Assembly (NCBI GenBank): GCA_034359265.1
Contig: CP136891.1
Location: 46,244,001-46,308,000, forward strand
Reading direction: 5' to 3'
Length of the DNA: 64,000 bases
DNA from: Canna indica
Lineage: Eukaryota > Streptophyta > Magnoliopsida > Zingiberales > Cannaceae
A model generated the notes under the pieces. The model was not told the DNA's origin. It saw only the letters and a list, made by a program, of their open reading frames with translations, and did no database searches. The translations under genes were made by a program, and so were the position numbers. This document shows, in pieces, positions 45,615-57,201 of the stretch (position 1 is its first letter; each line of letters starts with the position of its first letter).

Positions 45615-47093
45615 GCTAACACTCCTCTAATTCATAACTTGATCTACATCAAGTTTACTTCGGAAGCTTACAAACCTATCAAAAGGCAGTGCTTTGGTGA
45701 AGACATCTGCAAGTTGTCTTCTGCTTTCGCAAAATTTAATATCAATCAATAAAGCTCCAACAAATTCACGAATAAAGTGAAGTCGAGTGTCTATCTTCCT
45801 TGACTTTGAATGATAAATAGGATTCTTTTTTTTTAACAAAGAGAAAATCACAATAGGTGACCATACTAGGATTTAAACCCTAGATCTCAAGATGTTGCCA
45901 CCAACTGTGCTACCCACAGTTGGCATGATAAACATGATTCTTAATCATAGCTTTAGCAGATTGGTTATCACACCAGATAATAGTAGGCAACTTACACTCC
46001 CAATTAAGATCTTAAAGGATTCGTCTTAGCCATATTCCTTGACATGCTGCAGTTGTAATAGCTACATACCTACTTAGTTTTCGCTGTAGATAATGTAGTA
46101 TAACATTGTTTCTTTGTTCCCCGGCACACAACCCCAGAGCCACAATAGAAAACATAGTTTGAAGTACCCCTTCGATCATCAACAGATCCTACCCAATCCG
46201 AGTCAAAAAAACTAGTTAATTCAAATATGCATCCCTTTCTTTAGAATATACTAAATTTGGCAATCCCTTTAACATATATGAGGATCCTTTTTGCAGCAGA
46301 CAAGACAAATGATGAGAGTTAGGAGTGTGCATGAATGAAGACAAAATGCTTACAGAAAACATGACATGAGATCTAGTATTACTCAAGTACATTAAGCAAC
46401 CAATTTCAACACCTTCAATTTGTTTACTCAACTTTAATCTTGTCTGGGAGTAAGCACAGGATTACAGCTTAGCATCCCAAACTTCTTTAGTTAGTCCTGA
46501 GCATATTTGTACGTGTTAAGAGATATGATTCCATCATCAGTTTGCTTAACTATCAGCCTGAGAAAATAACTCAGTTTGCCCAGGTATGTCATCTCAAATT
46601 TTTGAGATGACCATCAACAATATGATCGATTATCCACATAAAGACAAATTACTAGTGATGACCCTTTGGATGTATGCTGAGTATATAAAGTATGATCACT
46701 TAAACTGTGATTCATACCTTGTTCATAAAAATACGCATCAATTTTGGAATACAAGGCATGAGGTGCCTGTTTAAGACCATATAAAGCCTTCTTAAGTACA
46801 TGGACCTTAACTTCCACAAGCTCAAATCCTTCTGGTTGAAGAACATATACTTCTTCAGCTAACTTACTATTTAGGAATGCTAATTTTACATCCAATTGGT
46901 ATACACTCCGGCTTCTATGAGTTGCGAGAGCTAAAACAACTAGAACTGTTTCCAACCTTGCAATAGGTGCAAAAGTTTCTTGATAGTCAACTCCTTCCTA
47001 TTGCAAAAATCCTCTAGCTACAAGCCGTGCTTTATATGAGAAATTTTTCCATTTAGATTAAACTTTATTTTCTATATCCACTTTAGGTTGATT
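45615..47093 (-). pseudogene. Copia RT and RNase H remnant, C-terminal part
   Basis: Read on the minus strand: KARLVARG-type sequence near 47030, RLETVLVVLALATHRSRSVY, QLDVKLAFLNSKLAEEVYVL (the RT catalytic-region start), KKALYGLKQAP, then a broken YVDD-equivalent (LYVDNRS). A deletion, GCLMYLSNTRSHVMFSVSIL and the RNase H end (SKSRKIDTRLHFIREFV, ADVFTKALP) follow. Several stops, plus an inserted segment at about 45825-45925. It is the 3' part of a pol whose 5' part lies at 54222-54908, split by the CACTA-like element 47094-54221. Confidence 0.85.
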
Positions 47094-47759
47094 CACTACA
47101 ACAAAGCTTATTTTAGCTAACAATTTTTTGGACCTTGCGTTGTAGTTTTAACTACAGCAGAAGCTTCACCTGCGGTTTCAAAATCGTAGCTTAAACTACC
47201 GTGGATAATTTCTTTTCCTGCGATTTGCTGATTGCAGGTTAAAGCGGCTTTTATGCTGTTAGTAAACCGCGCGCAAACATATATTTTTCCAGCACTTAGA
47301 ACTACAAGGATACTACAGGAATAGAGGTTTTTTTTCTTACAATTAAAACTGCAGCGTAAACCGCAGGGAAAAGCTATTTCTGCCTATAATTTCAACCACT
47401 GAGAAAGGTGTTTTTCCCTGCATATTAAATTGTTAGGAACAATTATTTGTTATAGTTGTTTTTCTTGAAGCATAAAAAATCATTTCTTCCAACGCGTAAT
47501 CTGCGGAAAAAGCCATATCTCCATGCAAAAAAATTGTAATTTATAAAATCATATTGAATAGTAAAGAATGTCAACCATGTGAAAATCTAAATTAAGAGTA
47601 ACTATCTCGAAATTGATTCCAGAATAACAAGTTGAAAAGATTAGTATCTTTCGTCTATAATGTGCAACATCTTCCCAACTATTTCTTCAAAAAGAACATA
47701 ATAACAAAAAATTAGATCATCTAGCCAAAAGTATTCAAACGTAAATAACTATTGAAGAA

Positions 47760-47910
47760 CAAAATAACTCTCTCAACAGAAACCATTCCCTCAATATTAA
47801 AGAACATAATATCTCTCCCAATGGAAACCATTTCCTTCTCTGTCTCAGTGAAACTTGTAAAAAAGCCACTCAACAATGATACTATTGGTGCTGCATAAGA
47901 AGTGCCAATC
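47760..47910 (-). pseudogene. captured ABC transporter C-family exon fragment
   Basis: On the minus strand, after TTGTAGGTAG|, a frame reads IGTSYAAPIVSLLSGFFTSF, TETEKEMVSIGR. This matches the end of the second transmembrane domain of ABC-C (MRP) transporters, where FTETEKEMVSVER is typical of the ABCC13-type branch. A partial repeat, EGMVSVERVILFF, follows about 50 bases on, so the piece seems duplicated in part. No nucleotide-binding domain is present. Confidence 0.65.
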
Positions 47911-48294
47911 CTACCTACAACCATATGAGATATGATCATAAAAAGATATTATTCTCCACATTTAAAAATGAAAACATTTTTTAGTTCGTAGACTTACCAA
48001 ACCAGGTGTAACATAGCTAAGTGAAAAATCATATCTGCTACTAGTGATAGCCATCTCACCAATAAATAAAATAATGGATGCCGCCAACAACTAGATAAAA
48101 GATGTCACTACTCAATTTACAAAGTCTAAAAACATCATACATCCAGCAGTATTTCAATATCATTTGGTAACTTAAACTGAAGACTTTCAATGATAGGACA
48201 ATTAGGTCAAAATAAAAACTAAGAAAGAATAATACCACTTTAATTTGCGAGAATTTGACAGCTAAAAAAATGACTGATGTGTAGAGAGAAGTGC

Positions 48295-48372
48295 ACCAAC
48301 TTCTCACAGAACTATGTAAGCTCTGCTTCAAACCTGGGAACATAAGAATCAAGTCTAGGGGACTTCTCAAAA
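48295..48372 (-). pseudogene. captured LUC7-like exon (middle part)
   Basis: The minus strand has an acceptor CTTTGTTGCAG| followed by FEKSPRLDSYVPRFEAEL, a stop, then FCEKLV. This is the conserved FEKSPRHDAYVPRFEAELAQ region between the two zinc fingers of LUC7-like U1 snRNP proteins. A TAG replaces the Gln after the EL-x motif. It has the same strand and order as the exon at 53748-53790, so both probably come from one captured gene. Confidence 0.75.
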
Positions 48373-49189
48373 CTGCAACAAAGAAAATTTATGAGAACTA
48401 AGAGAATAAAAAGAAACCATACGCTTAAATAGTGATAAATCTCACTCAAGCTTTCTTGAGGCACAAACAAAAGAACATTACCAACGGTAGTTTCAAATTT
48501 CCAGAATCATTCAACTACAAGTTGAAAATAGTAGTGAAGAACACTATGACAATATCAAATAAAGAACCTTTCCAAATAATGGATTCTATTTTTTGTACAA
48601 CATAAAAACTATGGAATCAAATAATACAATGACAGAAGTATACACAAATAGCAAAAAATGCCTGAACAATGCAAATAATACATCACAACTATCCAGCCCT
48701 ATTTTTCCTAGCATCACTACAAAAAAGTGTAGCAAAACCGACGCTTATTGTAGGAAAATTTGGCATTTTTAGGCCTAAAATTCAATTTTAGGCCCTCGCT
48801 GGTTTTGGAGTAAACAAGGAGAAGAGTATAAAATTCAATAACGGCTACAAATCCATCACTCACGAAGATAGAAATACATATATATATGCTCTATAGCTCA
48901 TACCATCATGTTATATTACATCACCAATATCTACTTTAAGTTTCCTAATTATCTAGTACCCTTGAATAATTATTTTAAGGATCTAAATTAAGTTTCCATG
49001 TAGACTTTTATTTTCAATTGTCAGAATATCATTATTAGGATGGATGTAACTCTTCCATGGCGTAGAGTGATAACATAGTTTAAAAAGTATATAGATGATT
49101 TAAAATTTACTGAAGCTGCCACACTAGTGTTACAGAAATTTGAAACTTACAAAAAAAAAACTAAAATTTGCAAGTTTTTGGTTTATTGA

Positions 49190-49322
49190 AGTTGTAGGGG
49201 ATGCTGCTGCTGCATAACCTCATTGACATAGAGTAGCTTCTCCAACAAGGATTGGATTTCCATCTCCATGGACTTCCATGATATGTTGGATTCCAAAGTT
49301 GATGATCCATTGTCTTCATAAC
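49190..49322 (-). pseudogene. captured Golgi SNARE (GOS-type) exon
   Basis: On the minus strand an acceptor TTTCAG| is followed by an uninterrupted frame: GYEDNGSSTLESNISWKSME, then MEIQSLLEKLLYVNEVMQ. SWKSMEMEIQSLLEKLL is the hallmark of plant GOS11/GOS12, Qb-SNAREs of the Golgi. The exon ends in Gln codons (CAGCAGCAGCAT) and then loses similarity. No SNARE helix or membrane anchor is present. Confidence 0.78.
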
Positions 49323-50278
49323 CTGAAATGCCTTTGAAAAATCATAATCAATCAAATTTCAAGGACATATAATCAACAAAATGATGTCTATTACATATTT
49401 TTTTATGTATCAAGAACATTAGATAGTCCAATAAAACCATATTCCTAGCTTTAAATTAACAATATTTCCTAGCTTTAAACTAACCAATTGGGCACTTGAG
49501 TTATTAGTACGAAGAATTGCAATTCAGTAGCCACCAAAAAGGATCTGCTTAACCATATGGCTATTTCCCAGATTACTCACCACACATATGATACCTATCA
49601 CAAGTAATCAACAAGCTATATGAATGTAAAGATACTGAAAGAACAAAAATTGCAAGCATTCTCACTTCAGTCTATAAACATTCCACACTTCCTGAAGGAA
49701 TTGACATCTACTCGAACTCAATCATGTACATGCTCACCTTCAAAGCTTTTTGGTGGCATTAACCTACTCCACTTTAATTAGCTCGAAGCCTCAAAGAGCT
49801 AAACCTTTGCTGAGTTGAGTTGGCCTCTAGCTCAACATCCTTCATCTTCTCTTCTTCTATCTTGAACATAAGGTCGTCAATGGAAATATTATCTCGTAAT
49901 CTTGAGTATGATCAACTACTGTGACCAAAAGATGGTGACCCTAGAATGACAAAAGCACACATAAAATGCTTGTCTTACAGAAATTTGAAGATCAAGAGAG
50001 TGCAAAAAAGGATCTTACATAAGAAAGGTGATGCATAGTCTTAGCATTCAAGACGTCGACGCTTGTAATGGAATGTTGTAGAGATTCTTAATAGTGCTTG
50101 GTAGGAGAAGTCCCCCAGCTTTAGTCCACTGAATTAGCGAGTGACGCTGATCAAAGCACATTAAGGTCAAGGATATGTAAATGTCTAGTAAAGGTGCACC
50201 CATGAGGTGGGGAGCATAATTGATAATTGATATACACATCAAATTACCATAAACGAGAATTTGTCCATGTCTAACATA

Positions 50279-51842
50279 CACTACTAGAATATTAGCTATC
50301 AGTCACGGGGCTCACCGACGCCCGCCTGGGCTATCGGAACCATTAACGGCTTTTCGACGACCGTAGGGGCCGTGGCTGATGTAACCCAATCAGCAGCGGC
50401 TCGTATACGGCTGCCCAAGGCCGTCGCTCATAGGTGATGGCGCGCACGGGGCGCGAAATGAAATAACCTAGTAGCGACGGCTTAGCGGGGGCCAAAGGGC
50501 CGTCAGTGATATAAGTGAGTAATTAGCCACAGCCAGAAGCGACCATCGCTTATTAATTGATGGCGTGAACGCAGCGCGAAAATAAAAAATACATCACCAA
50601 CCGCTGAGAGAGGACAACACGACCATCGTTGATACTATTATTAGTTGTCCACGGTTTACCGACGGCCGAGGGGCCATCAGTTAAAAACCTTTTTATTTGC
50701 GTTTGCGCCCGACCCTTCCTCTTTCCCCCGCTCTCTTCTCTCTCCATCGCTGCCGATCGAGTTGTCGCCGCCGCTGATTGTCCTCTGTACCGACTTCGCG
50801 CGCCGTCGACGTCGTCTTCTCGTCGTTGACAGAGACGCCGCCCTCGCCCTCGCCGCCTATTACCTCACCCTCGCCCCCTGTTCTCAATCGCCGCTTGCTC
50901 CCTCTCCCCTCTTCGCCACCACCAAGGTGAGTTCCTCCCCTCTCCCTTCTCTGGGCCGGCGCCGCCCTGAATGACAAGTTGAGACAGACGATGCAGAACA
51001 TATAGGCCCTCCTTACTCAGATTGCATCTCACTCAGGCCTTCTACCGATGATGTCGTAGCCGTCGTCCTCCTCGACCCAATCGACTCTCTCGACCCAGTC
51101 GCTGTCGACTGCACCACCTCCACCGCAGTCGTGAGACATTTATTTTGATTATATTTTATCACTTGTTAGCCTTCGTTTGAGGCTTAGATACTTGATAGAT
51201 GTTTATACTTTACATTTCATATTTTGATACTTGTTTGCCTCTGGTTTGAGGCTTATAGTTGTTTATATACTTATAGTTGTATATATGATATTTTGATACT
51301 TGTTTGTCTCCGATTTGAGGCTTAGATTGATGATATTTAAGTAAAACTTGTATGATTGGTTGAAAAAATATGTGTATGATATTTTGTGGTTGTAATATGT
51401 GATTGTAAATAGATTGTAATATATAAATATCATTGTATACAAGAATTTTCAAAACTTTAATTTTTTTCTACAAGATATAACTTCAGCCACGGTTTACCCA
51501 CGGCTGCCCGTCACTACCCTGTGGCTGAAAGCGTATCATAAATGATTGATGGCCTGGGCAGCACCAAATATTATAGTTGCTAATGATATCACTGACGGCT
51601 AGTAGCCGCGGCTGATGATATCAGCGACAGCCGCCGTGTGTCGTCACTGATATGTTTAAGTTAGCGACACACGCGGCTGTCGCTGATGACTAGTTGTGAC
51701 GATAGAGGTCGGCCGCCACAACTTATCTGAGACGCGCACATCAGTGACGGCGATTTGCCACGGTCCGCACCGTCCGTGATAGTCTTCACCGAGGGTTCAG
51801 CCACGACCCAAGCCGTCAGTGACAACGACAATTCTAGTAGTG
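50279..51842 (+). mobile_element. non-autonomous CACTA (deletion derivative)
   Basis: Termini CACTACTAGAATATTAG and, reversed, CACTACTAGAATTGTCG; duplication ATA at 50276-50278 and 51843-51845. Subterminal CAGTGACGGC/GCCGTCACTGA motifs recur in both orientations. A GC-rich leader (50700-50930) is followed by a frame with MTSLRQTMQNI and SSSTQSTLSTQS. This resembles the last exon of the tnpA gene at 31650-31834 (MHTILRQITSQSSG, SSSTQSTPVYTQ). It therefore looks like an autonomous element with everything between leader and last tnpA exon deleted. It is nested in the larger element at 47094-54221. Confidence 0.9.
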
Positions 51843-52739
51843 ATATTTGGCTACCAAACAAGATCTGTAACTATATTTTATAAATAAGAATGACTTAAAA
51901 ATCCTGAACTTGTTATGGGAAAGTACTTGTCATCATGGAAGAAATCACAGAAGTTAGATTTGCAAAAGAAAACAATCTCCGAAGACTCTTAATATACCAT
52001 GGAACAGACATACAAGAAAAGAGGGCATTTTTTTTAGCAATTTGCTAAACCCTTAGCCCTTTAAAAATACAAATAGCATGGAACACAATCCCCAATAGCA
52101 AAGACCATTTAACACGGAAAAAAGTAAGCAATTAATAATTTTCAAGACATTCAATTTTATTTACCATCGATCAAATTAGAAGATGACACAATTCCACGAT
52201 CAAATTAGAAGATGCGGAAATCACAACACCCAAGCTTCAATTCTTCAAGCTTCCAGCCTTCCAGCTGCTTGCAACAACAGAGAAGGTGAAGAGATCATCT
52301 GTTTGCAGATCACCTAGTTGAATTTCAATCGAGCCCAATCCAACAAAACAGAAGATGAAGAGATGCAAACCCTAGAAGTAGGGAATCACCTACTTCAAAT
52401 GGGTTTCCTTTCATAGGGTTCTTCAAATTATTATTGTTATTTTTTAAAAAAGTGGAAAATGACATTTGAGAATTATCAAATTTAATTTGAATTCTCTTCA
52501 ACATATTTGTAGCTCAAACAACAACATGTAGGCAAAATCAGAAACATCGCAACCTCTTAAGATTTCTTAGTTTTACCATCATGAGGATAAGCATTATGCT
52601 ACCTTCAATGACTTCATTTCCATGACCTAAACATTCAGTTTCTTAAAAAAACAAAAAAAAACATGATTAGCTTGATATCAAGAATTAAGAAAACAAACAC
52701 AAAAGATGATATGTTCCGTTCATCTAAAAATGATATCTT

Positions 52740-52925
52740 ATTATATAATATATAAGGTAAATTACACTGATCTTCCCTGAGTTTTAGTGAAATTACACTG
52801 ACATCTTCTCTATTTGTAATTTTGTCTTGTGACCCCCTTGAGTTTTGTAAAAGATTACACAAATCTCCCATACTAACGGAAATTATTAGTGGAGTGTGTG
52901 TCATGCTTACTAATGACAAAAATAC
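52740..52925. repeat. MITE-like arm (AATTACACTGA type)
   Basis: GGTAAATTACACTGATCTTC and GTGAAATTACACTGACATCT are followed by the inverse-sense AAAAGATTACACAAATCTCC. Such AATTACA-rich sequences are typical of plant Mutator-type MITEs. No matching inverted end or duplication was fixed, so it may be half an element. Confidence 0.4.
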
Positions 52926-53747
52926 CCTTATGTCATTTAACCATTATTTTATTCTCTCATATTTTTACCCATGAGTGCTTAACATTTAATTTTCACATTC
53001 AATTAGCGTTAATTTCATGAAAAATATTAAATAATAAAATGATTTCGTAAATTTTTATTTTTATAATATTTATTCAATTATTTTATGTGTACCTTCTAAT
53101 GATTTTTTAGTGAGGGACATAAGGGAGAAATAACATGTTGTACCTTCTAATGATTTATGTGTACCTTCCACCTTTGCGTTGCAGGTTCAATACAGAGGCA
53201 GCCATCTAATCAGGGGAATGGCCAGAGAAAAAACCCAGCCAGACCCAACAATTTAAGCATGCAAGTTGGTACAAAAAAGTACCTAGCAATTTAAATTGAC
53301 TAAGGCATTGGTGTAACCGATGAAATAACTTGAGCAATATATAACAATTTCATATGGCAGTGCATGAAGACTCAAATACTATAATTTCTACAATTGCCAA
53401 GAGGATGAAATGCATAAAATATTTGAAGCGGCAAGAATAATTTGAAGAACCCTATGAATGGAAACCAAGAAAGGAGAAATGGAGCTGAGAATAAAGGCCG
53501 AAGAAGTAGTAGGAAAGTTCTTAATCACTGAATTGCATTACAAACCAAATAAATTACATATAAGTTATGGGTGATTTAACACTCATCACAAACCTTTTAT
53601 CATCAGACCAAAAATGGACAATAAAGAACAAACTAAATGAAATCAATATACACCCAACACGAAAAGGGGAAAGATTTCGAGCTGTGAGGACCAAAGGGGA
53701 AATATTAAAACGATCCGAATAGGTTGAAGCCAAAGAGGACGACTCAC

Positions 53748-53790
53748 CTGCTCCCATATGTTCGTCGAGGAGAGCTCTTTGCGCATCGAT
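53748..53790 (-). pseudogene. captured LUC7-like first exon
   Basis: The minus strand reads IDAQRALLDEHMGAG followed at once by a donor GTGAGTCG. In plant LUC7-like proteins the start is MDAQRALLDELMG. The ATG is ATC here, so the start codon is lost. Upstream in the same frame SPPPPPAHLGFAPS is not LUC7-like. Its place upstream of the exon at 48295-48372 on the same strand fits a captured genomic copy with introns. Confidence 0.68.
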
Positions 53791-54221
53791 GCTGGGAGCA
53801 AACCCTAAGTGTGCGGGTGGTGGTGGAGGCGACACGATGAGGAGCTCAAGAGAACAAAAATCTGCATGCATCAGTCCCATTGCATTAAGTCCTACCACTA
53901 TAATGTTATATGACTAGGTGAAAGAATGGCGGTGCGCCCTCAGCTGAGGGCGGCGGCGAGGAATGGGAAGAGGGAAGAGTGTGTAGGGGAAGAGGATGTA
54001 GAGATAATGAAGAGGGAAGATGAGTTCTGCACGCGGAGAAGTGAAGATGGAGTGGGAGAAAAAAATTGCCGGAGAAAAATAGGCTGCAGTGGTCTAAACC
54101 GCAGCCTATTAATATCATTTCCAATACGGTTCGTTAAAAATCGCAAGTTTAATAATTTTTTGGACCGCGAAAAAAATAAAATCAAATTTTGTTGTAGTTT
54201 AAAAGAAATTTTGTTGCAGTG

Positions 54222-54470
54222 ATTGCATTTTTACCACTAGGCAGATCTACAAGCTTCCATGTATCATGTTTATTGATTGAGTCAATTTCCTCCTGCATTG
54301 CCAGCCTCCAATTTGAATTTTGAGCTGCTTCTTCATAGTTGACAGGTTCACTTACTTGAGCAGAGTTACACACCTGAGATCTTTCATATATGTCCTGAAT
54401 TGATCTAAACTTACATGGAACATAATCTTCATTATTAGGCTCGAAAACATTTGTCATCAAATATGTCTTG
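54222..54470 (-). pseudogene. Copia RT N-terminal remnant (5' part of split pol)
   Basis: On the minus strand: RSIQDIYERSQVCNSAQVSE, PVNYEEAAQNSNWRLAMQEE, INKHDTWKLVDLPSGKNAI. This is the standard start of RVT_2, ending at the ATT duplication of the CACTA-like insertion. The frame resumes on the far side at 47093. It resembles the plus-strand remnant at 15400-15540. Confidence 0.85.
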
Positions 54471-54514
54471 AGCAGAGTTACACACCTGAGATCTTTCATA
54501 TATGTCCTGAATTT
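54356..54514. repeat. 46-base direct duplication flanking a break
   Basis: CTTGAGCAGAGTTACACACC continuing to ATATGTCCTGAATT occurs at about 54356-54402 and again at 54469-54515. The second copy joins directly to CACTA-like subterminal sequence. It may be filler DNA from a repair event. Confidence 0.8.
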
Positions 54515-54819
54515 TAAATCAGATGCGCAATATAAATTGCGTCTCTAATTTTTTTAATTTGGAGACACAATATAAATTGTGTCTTTCATTTTTAAGAAAT
54601 TGGGGACGCAATTTAAATTGCGTCTTTAATTTTGAGATGCTCGTAATAAAGCGTCTCTAATCGAAAAATTGTGATGCTAATAAAAAATGTGTCCCCAATT
54701 ACAACAGAAATGATGATGCTTTTTTTAGCATCTCCAAATAATATGAATTTCAAAATTTTGGCAACGCTAATAAAAGCGTCCTTGCAATTGCGCCCTTAAA
54801 GGTTCATTTTCTTGTAGTG
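54515..54819. mobile_element. truncated CACTA-like element end
   Basis: The right end reads, reversed, CACTACAAGAAAATGAACC. Inside, GCAATATAAATTGCGTCTCT, GACGCAATTTAAATTGCG and related motifs repeat at least five times. The left terminus is missing; instead the 46-base duplication abuts it. It lies between the integrase-end remnant and the RT remnant of the minus-strand Copia. Confidence 0.65.
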
Positions 54820-54909
54820 AATACAACATCTTTGCTAATAACAATTTTCTTTGTTTCAGGATCAATTAAGCTGTAAGCTTTGGATTCCTGACTAGATCCA
54901 ATCAGAATA
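54820..54909 (-). pseudogene. Copia integrase C-terminal remnant
   Basis: The minus strand encodes ILIGSSQESKAYSLIDPETK, KIVISKDVV, matching the conserved FIGYxxxSKAYRLYxPxTKKIxxSRDVVF motif at the end of Copia integrase. It belongs to the same minus-strand pol as 45615-47093 and is cut at 54910 by the next element. Confidence 0.8.
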
Positions 54910-55048
54910 TGTTAGTGTATGTTCTTGTATGTTGGTTGTATTTGGCAAAAGAAGCTCTTAGCTCTACTTATGTATTGATAGTCTCAAGCAGTTCAACTTC
55001 CTATGCAACTAGCATTTATAGAGGTTCCCTAAGAGACCTATATTGTCA
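54910..55048 (+). repeat. probable 139-bp Copia LTR
   Basis: TGTTAGTGTATG to ATTGTCA, immediately followed by a PBS and a gag start. The left edge falls exactly where the minus-strand integrase remnant ends. It is very short for a Copia LTR and may be partial. No partner LTR lies in the window. Confidence 0.5.
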
Positions 55049-55062
55049 TTTGGTATCAAAGC
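55049..55062 (+). other. primer binding site
   Basis: TTTGGTATCAAAGC resembles TGGTATCAGAGC, the initiator-Met tRNA type, one base after the LTR end. Confidence 0.75.
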
Positions 55063-55121
55063 GATTGTGCTAATCTCTACCTGCACAAGATCCTTGGTGT
55101 GTCCCTATTTTCAGATTCAAG

Positions 55122-57135
55122 ATGGAAGGAATGCCAATAGGAAATTCTGTCAATATTCCTCCACTTCTAGTTGGAACTAACTATGCTTATTGGAAGGCTC
55201 AGATGAGGGCTTTCATCAAGTCCATTGATGATTGTTGTTGGGACTCTATAGAAGAAGGCTATACTCCTTCATTTATTGATGGGACTGAAAAGAAGCCAAA
55301 GAACTAGTATACTGAAGTAGAAGTTATTGCTGCAAACCATGATAATAAGGCCCTGAATGCCATTTTTAGTGGGATTGATCCCTCTCAATTCAAACTTATC
55401 TCCGCCTGCACTCTTGCAACGCAAGCATGAGAAATTTTGGAAACAAATCATGAAGGATCCTTAACTCTTCGTAAGTCAAAAGTCAAAATTCTTAACACCG
55501 GATTTGAGAACCTGAAAATGAGGGAAGATGAAAGCATTCAAGACTTTTATGGACGCATCAAAGATTTGGTGAACAATGCTTCCAACCTTGGAGAATCATT
55601 CTCTGAAGAAAAGGTGGTAAGAAAAGTTCTAAGATTCATGCCTACAAAATTTGACATCAAAGCTGCTGCTATAGGTAAAGTTCATGATCCCTCAACCATT
55701 ACCCTTGACAGCTTAATGGGTAAACTTGAAACATATTAGTTAAAAATGTCAGAGAAATACTCTCACAAAGAGAAAAGGAGGAATTTTGTTTTCAAAACTA
55801 CTGATAATAAAAATAAGTCTGAAGATTGTTCTGAAGAAGAGATGGATGCAGCATATGCTCTTATGACAAAAAATTTCAAAAGATTTCTAAGGGCTAAGGA
55901 TAAGCAAAATCAGAATTCACAGTTGAAACAGTAGTTTCAACCACCTAGTTCAACCGGCTCCAAAACAAGTTCTCCCCTAGGTGAAAATAGAAGAAGTTAA
56001 TCTTCTACTAATAAGTTTGACCTCAAACAAAAGTCTAAAGGTGCCAAATGCTTTGAGTGTGAAGGATATGGATATGTCATTTCTGAATGGTCTAATGTGC
56101 AGAAAAAACTCAAGAAGTCCTTTACTGCTACCTGGAGTGATGATGATAACGAATCTGAGCAGAAACTATACAGCCTTTACTGCCTGCAAAATTGACATAG
56201 TTCAAACTACCTGTAACCCAAACATTGATGATGAACAAAACAAGACTCAATGTGCCAACCGTCGTGAAGAAGCCTATCAAGAGATGTTTGATAAATAGGT
56301 TAAAGTGACAAAACTCAACAAGACCCTCAAAAATCAAAACAAACTCTTGGTTGATCAAAAGAAGAAACTTGAGGAGGAGAAGGAAGGAAGCATGAAACAA
56401 AATTACAAATTGTTTCAAGTTTGCTACCAAACTAAGGAGAAGGAAGCATGAAAATCCTCTAAAGCAAAAAGATAAACAAGTCTAGGTAAGGAAAATTGAT
56501 CTTAATTGCAAAGTTGCTTTTATGTCAAAAATTGTTTATTCTCTTGGATCACGGTATTTTGATAGTGGTTGTTCTCAGCATATGACAGGAAATTCAAAAA
56601 ATTTGAAAAATATCCATGAAGGTGTAACTATAAGATTTGGAGATGGAAGACATGGAAATGTTATAGGAGTTGGAACACTCGATGTTCCAGGAATTCCCAG
56701 TTTGAAATATGTCCTGTTGGTGGATGGTCTCAAGGCCAATCTTGTGAGTATTAGTCAATTGTGTGACCAAAATTTAAATGTTCAATTCAACAAAAATAAT
56801 TGCAAGGTCTTTGATAAAGATAGTGATTGTATTCTTGAAGGGAGTAGATCTAGAGATAACTGCTATTAGATTGCCTATTCTTCAATTTGTCTTTCAGTTA
56901 TTTCTTCTCATATAAATTTGTGGCACAAAAGGTTAGGTCATGTCGATTACAGGGACCTAAAGAAATTTGTTAATCATGGAGCTGTGAGAGGAATCCCTAA
57001 ACTTTCAGGAGAACCAAAATTAGTTTGTGGTCCTTGTCAAGTAGGAAAGCAGACAAGGCAGTCTCATAAGCAGTTGCAACTAGTGATTACATCAAAGCCT
57101 CTAGAACTTCTGAACTTGGACTTGGTTGGTCCTTT
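55122..57135 (+). pseudogene. Copia gag-protease-integrase start, degenerate
   Basis: From ATG 55122: UBN2-like gag (PPLLVGTNYAYWKAQMRAFI, then SIQDFYGRIKDLVNNASNLG), an EEEMDAAYAL linker, and a damaged zinc knuckle (CFECEGYGYVISEW, where His and the last Cys are lost). At about 56550 there is an aspartic protease start (YFDSGCSQHMTGN). At 56918 a GAG-pre-integrase domain follows (LWHKRLGHVDYRDLKKF, CGPCQVGKQTRQSH), then LELLNLDLVGPF. It is cut at 57136 by a Ty3 LTR end just before the integrase core. Stops at about 55305, 55428, 55738, 55932 and others; at least three frame changes. Confidence 0.85.
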
Positions 57136-57201
57136 TGTCACACCCCAAGTCAGGGTCGTGTGACAGGCCAAGGGCTATGTCCTACCCTGAAGCCCACTAC
57201 A
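57136..57201 (-). repeat. Ty3-type LTR end, cut by Copia LTR
   Basis: TGTCACACCCCAAGTCAGGG to CCCACTACA is the reversed 3' end of the long Ty3-type LTR family (compare 5897-5962 and 62210-62287). CCTTT (57131-57135) would be its target duplication, but the other side is not found. A Copia LTR begins at 57202. Confidence 0.75.

Larger units (their letters stand above)
47094..54221. mobile_element. 7.1-kb CACTA-like element carrying several gene fragments
   Basis: Ends are CACTACAACAAAGC at 47094 and, reversed, CACTGCAACAAAATTTC at 54221. The duplication ATT lies at 47091-47093 and 54222-54224, and the flanks belong to one Copia RT frame. Near both ends are inverted copies of AATTTTTTGGACC and repeated CTGCGGTTT/AAACCGCAG motifs. 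No transposase was found. Minus-strand exon-like pieces resemble LUC7-like, GOS-type SNARE and ABC-C proteins. A second CACTA (50279-51842) and a MITE-like arm (52740-52925) sit inside. Confidence 0.85.

Noticed and set aside
48714..48760. CACTACAAAAAAGTG as another CACTA end
   Set aside because: No matching inverted end or 3-bp duplication could be found nearby.
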